NCBI GenBank assembly: GCA_037127315.1
Contig: JBBBDQ010001156.1
Location: 2,307,501 to 2,371,500, forward strand
Direction of reading: 5' to 3'
Source: Ascarosepion bandense
Lineage: Eukaryota > Mollusca > Cephalopoda > Sepiida > Sepiidae
Length of the DNA: 64,000 nucleotides
The notes beneath the pieces are model-generated. The model was not told the DNA's origin. It worked only from the letters and a program-made list of their open reading frames with translations, and searched no databases. The translations under genes and the position numbers were made by a program. Positions 63,555 to 64,000 of this stretch are shown one piece after another (position 1 is the stretch's first letter; every line of letters begins with the position of its first letter).

Positions 63555-64000
63555 TGGTCTACCTAGAAGAGAAATCTTAAAAAAGGAAACGTGCTCTCCG
63601 GCAAGGTTCGAACCTACGTCCCCGTCGTTTCAGAGAAAATACTGATTTAACTAGCGCTTTAGACATCTTCGTCACAGAAAGCGTCTAGAGTTTCCTTTAA
63701 GAATGTTCGTGAAAACCCTTCATAAAAGAAATTGTCTTTGTTTACACCAGGGTACAAAACAAAACAGATATGAATACTTACGAAAAAGCACTATTTCAGG
63801 CTTTGTCTGATTGGTGTAAGACATGTCAAATCTAATGAAGGCTTTCCCTAACGAACAGAGGTTCAAAAACTGCCAAAAAGTGCAAATATTCCTAACAAAA
63901 ATTCTCGGTTATTGAGGCCAGTAAATGTAAATAAAAATACTGTTTAAATATAAATAACAGATACGAGTATCCTTTACAAATATGGTTTAAACAAATAAAT
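63555..64000 (-). repeat. Repeat Z with tRNA-like segment
   Basis: Minus strand has B-box GTAGGTTCGAACCTTGCC near 63,600-63,620 and a tRNA-like A-box GCGCTAGTTAAATCAG-type, followed by sequence matching Z at 24,900-26,090 (ACTGGCCTCAATAACCGAGA near 63,910). Runs to the window edge. Confidence 0.45.

Overview
The window looks like intergenic, repeat-saturated chromosomal DNA of a metazoan, most probably a mollusc and perhaps an octopod cephalopod. The taxonomic call is inference. It rests on AT-rich DNA with very long (TA)n, (TTA)n and (GATA)n microsatellites, 5S- and tRNA-derived SINEs, Penelope-like elements with a GIY-YIG domain, RTE-type and jockey/CR1-type LINEs, short Helitrons and mariner relics. 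I found no host protein-coding gene. Every long open frame is a transposon remnant or a frame kept open by a 3n-periodic minisatellite.

Layout. 1-11,240: three head-to-tail RTE 3' fragments, two 5S-derived SINE heads, tRNA-SINEs, two fragments of a LINE with a restriction-like endonuclease, an RTE copy split by a Helitron, and further RTE fragments. 11,650-15,960: a dimeric SINE, a tRNA-SINE carrying a canonical hammerhead ribozyme core, and a nearly complete but frameshifted Penelope-like element. 16,870-21,830: an RTE LINE split by a full-length 5S-tRNA composite SINE with a 10-bp target duplication, Penelope 3' ends and a hAT MITE. 22,340-28,310: antisense tRNA-SINEs, a foldback, TA arrays, a Helitron, a TIR transposon interrupted by a five-unit SINE array, and a 50-bp minisatellite. 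28,670-38,600: SINEs, an unclassified element X split by a SINE with an eightfold A-box array, a GATA array, the longest RTE RT remnant and jockey/CR1-type LINE relics. 38,690-49,800: an 81-bp minisatellite, mariner and copia relics, degenerate 38-bp and purine-rich minisatellites, triplicated LINE 3' UTR, a third and a fourth hammerhead SINE copy (the former at 41,572). 49,800-64,000: Helitrons, LINE fragments, a second full 5S-tRNA SINE, a fourfold in-frame LINE duplication, a fifth region of hammerhead-type repeats, a mariner relic and a perfect palindrome with 52-bp arms.

Main theme. Small non-autonomous RNAs appear as interchangeable modules: 5S heads, tRNA heads, hammerhead cores, shared central bodies, LINE-matched 3' tails and simple-sequence tails. 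The strongest candidate for an undescribed system is a tRNA-derived SINE family (13,035-13,170; 41,572-41,790; 48,419-48,575; 61,815-62,075) that has a Pol III A/B-box head, a hammerhead ribozyme core just before the 3' end, and a (TA)n-type tail. Hammerhead-like folds also occur in Penelope 3' ends and several other repeats here.

Limits: all boundaries are by eye, divergence was not measured, and no database was searched.
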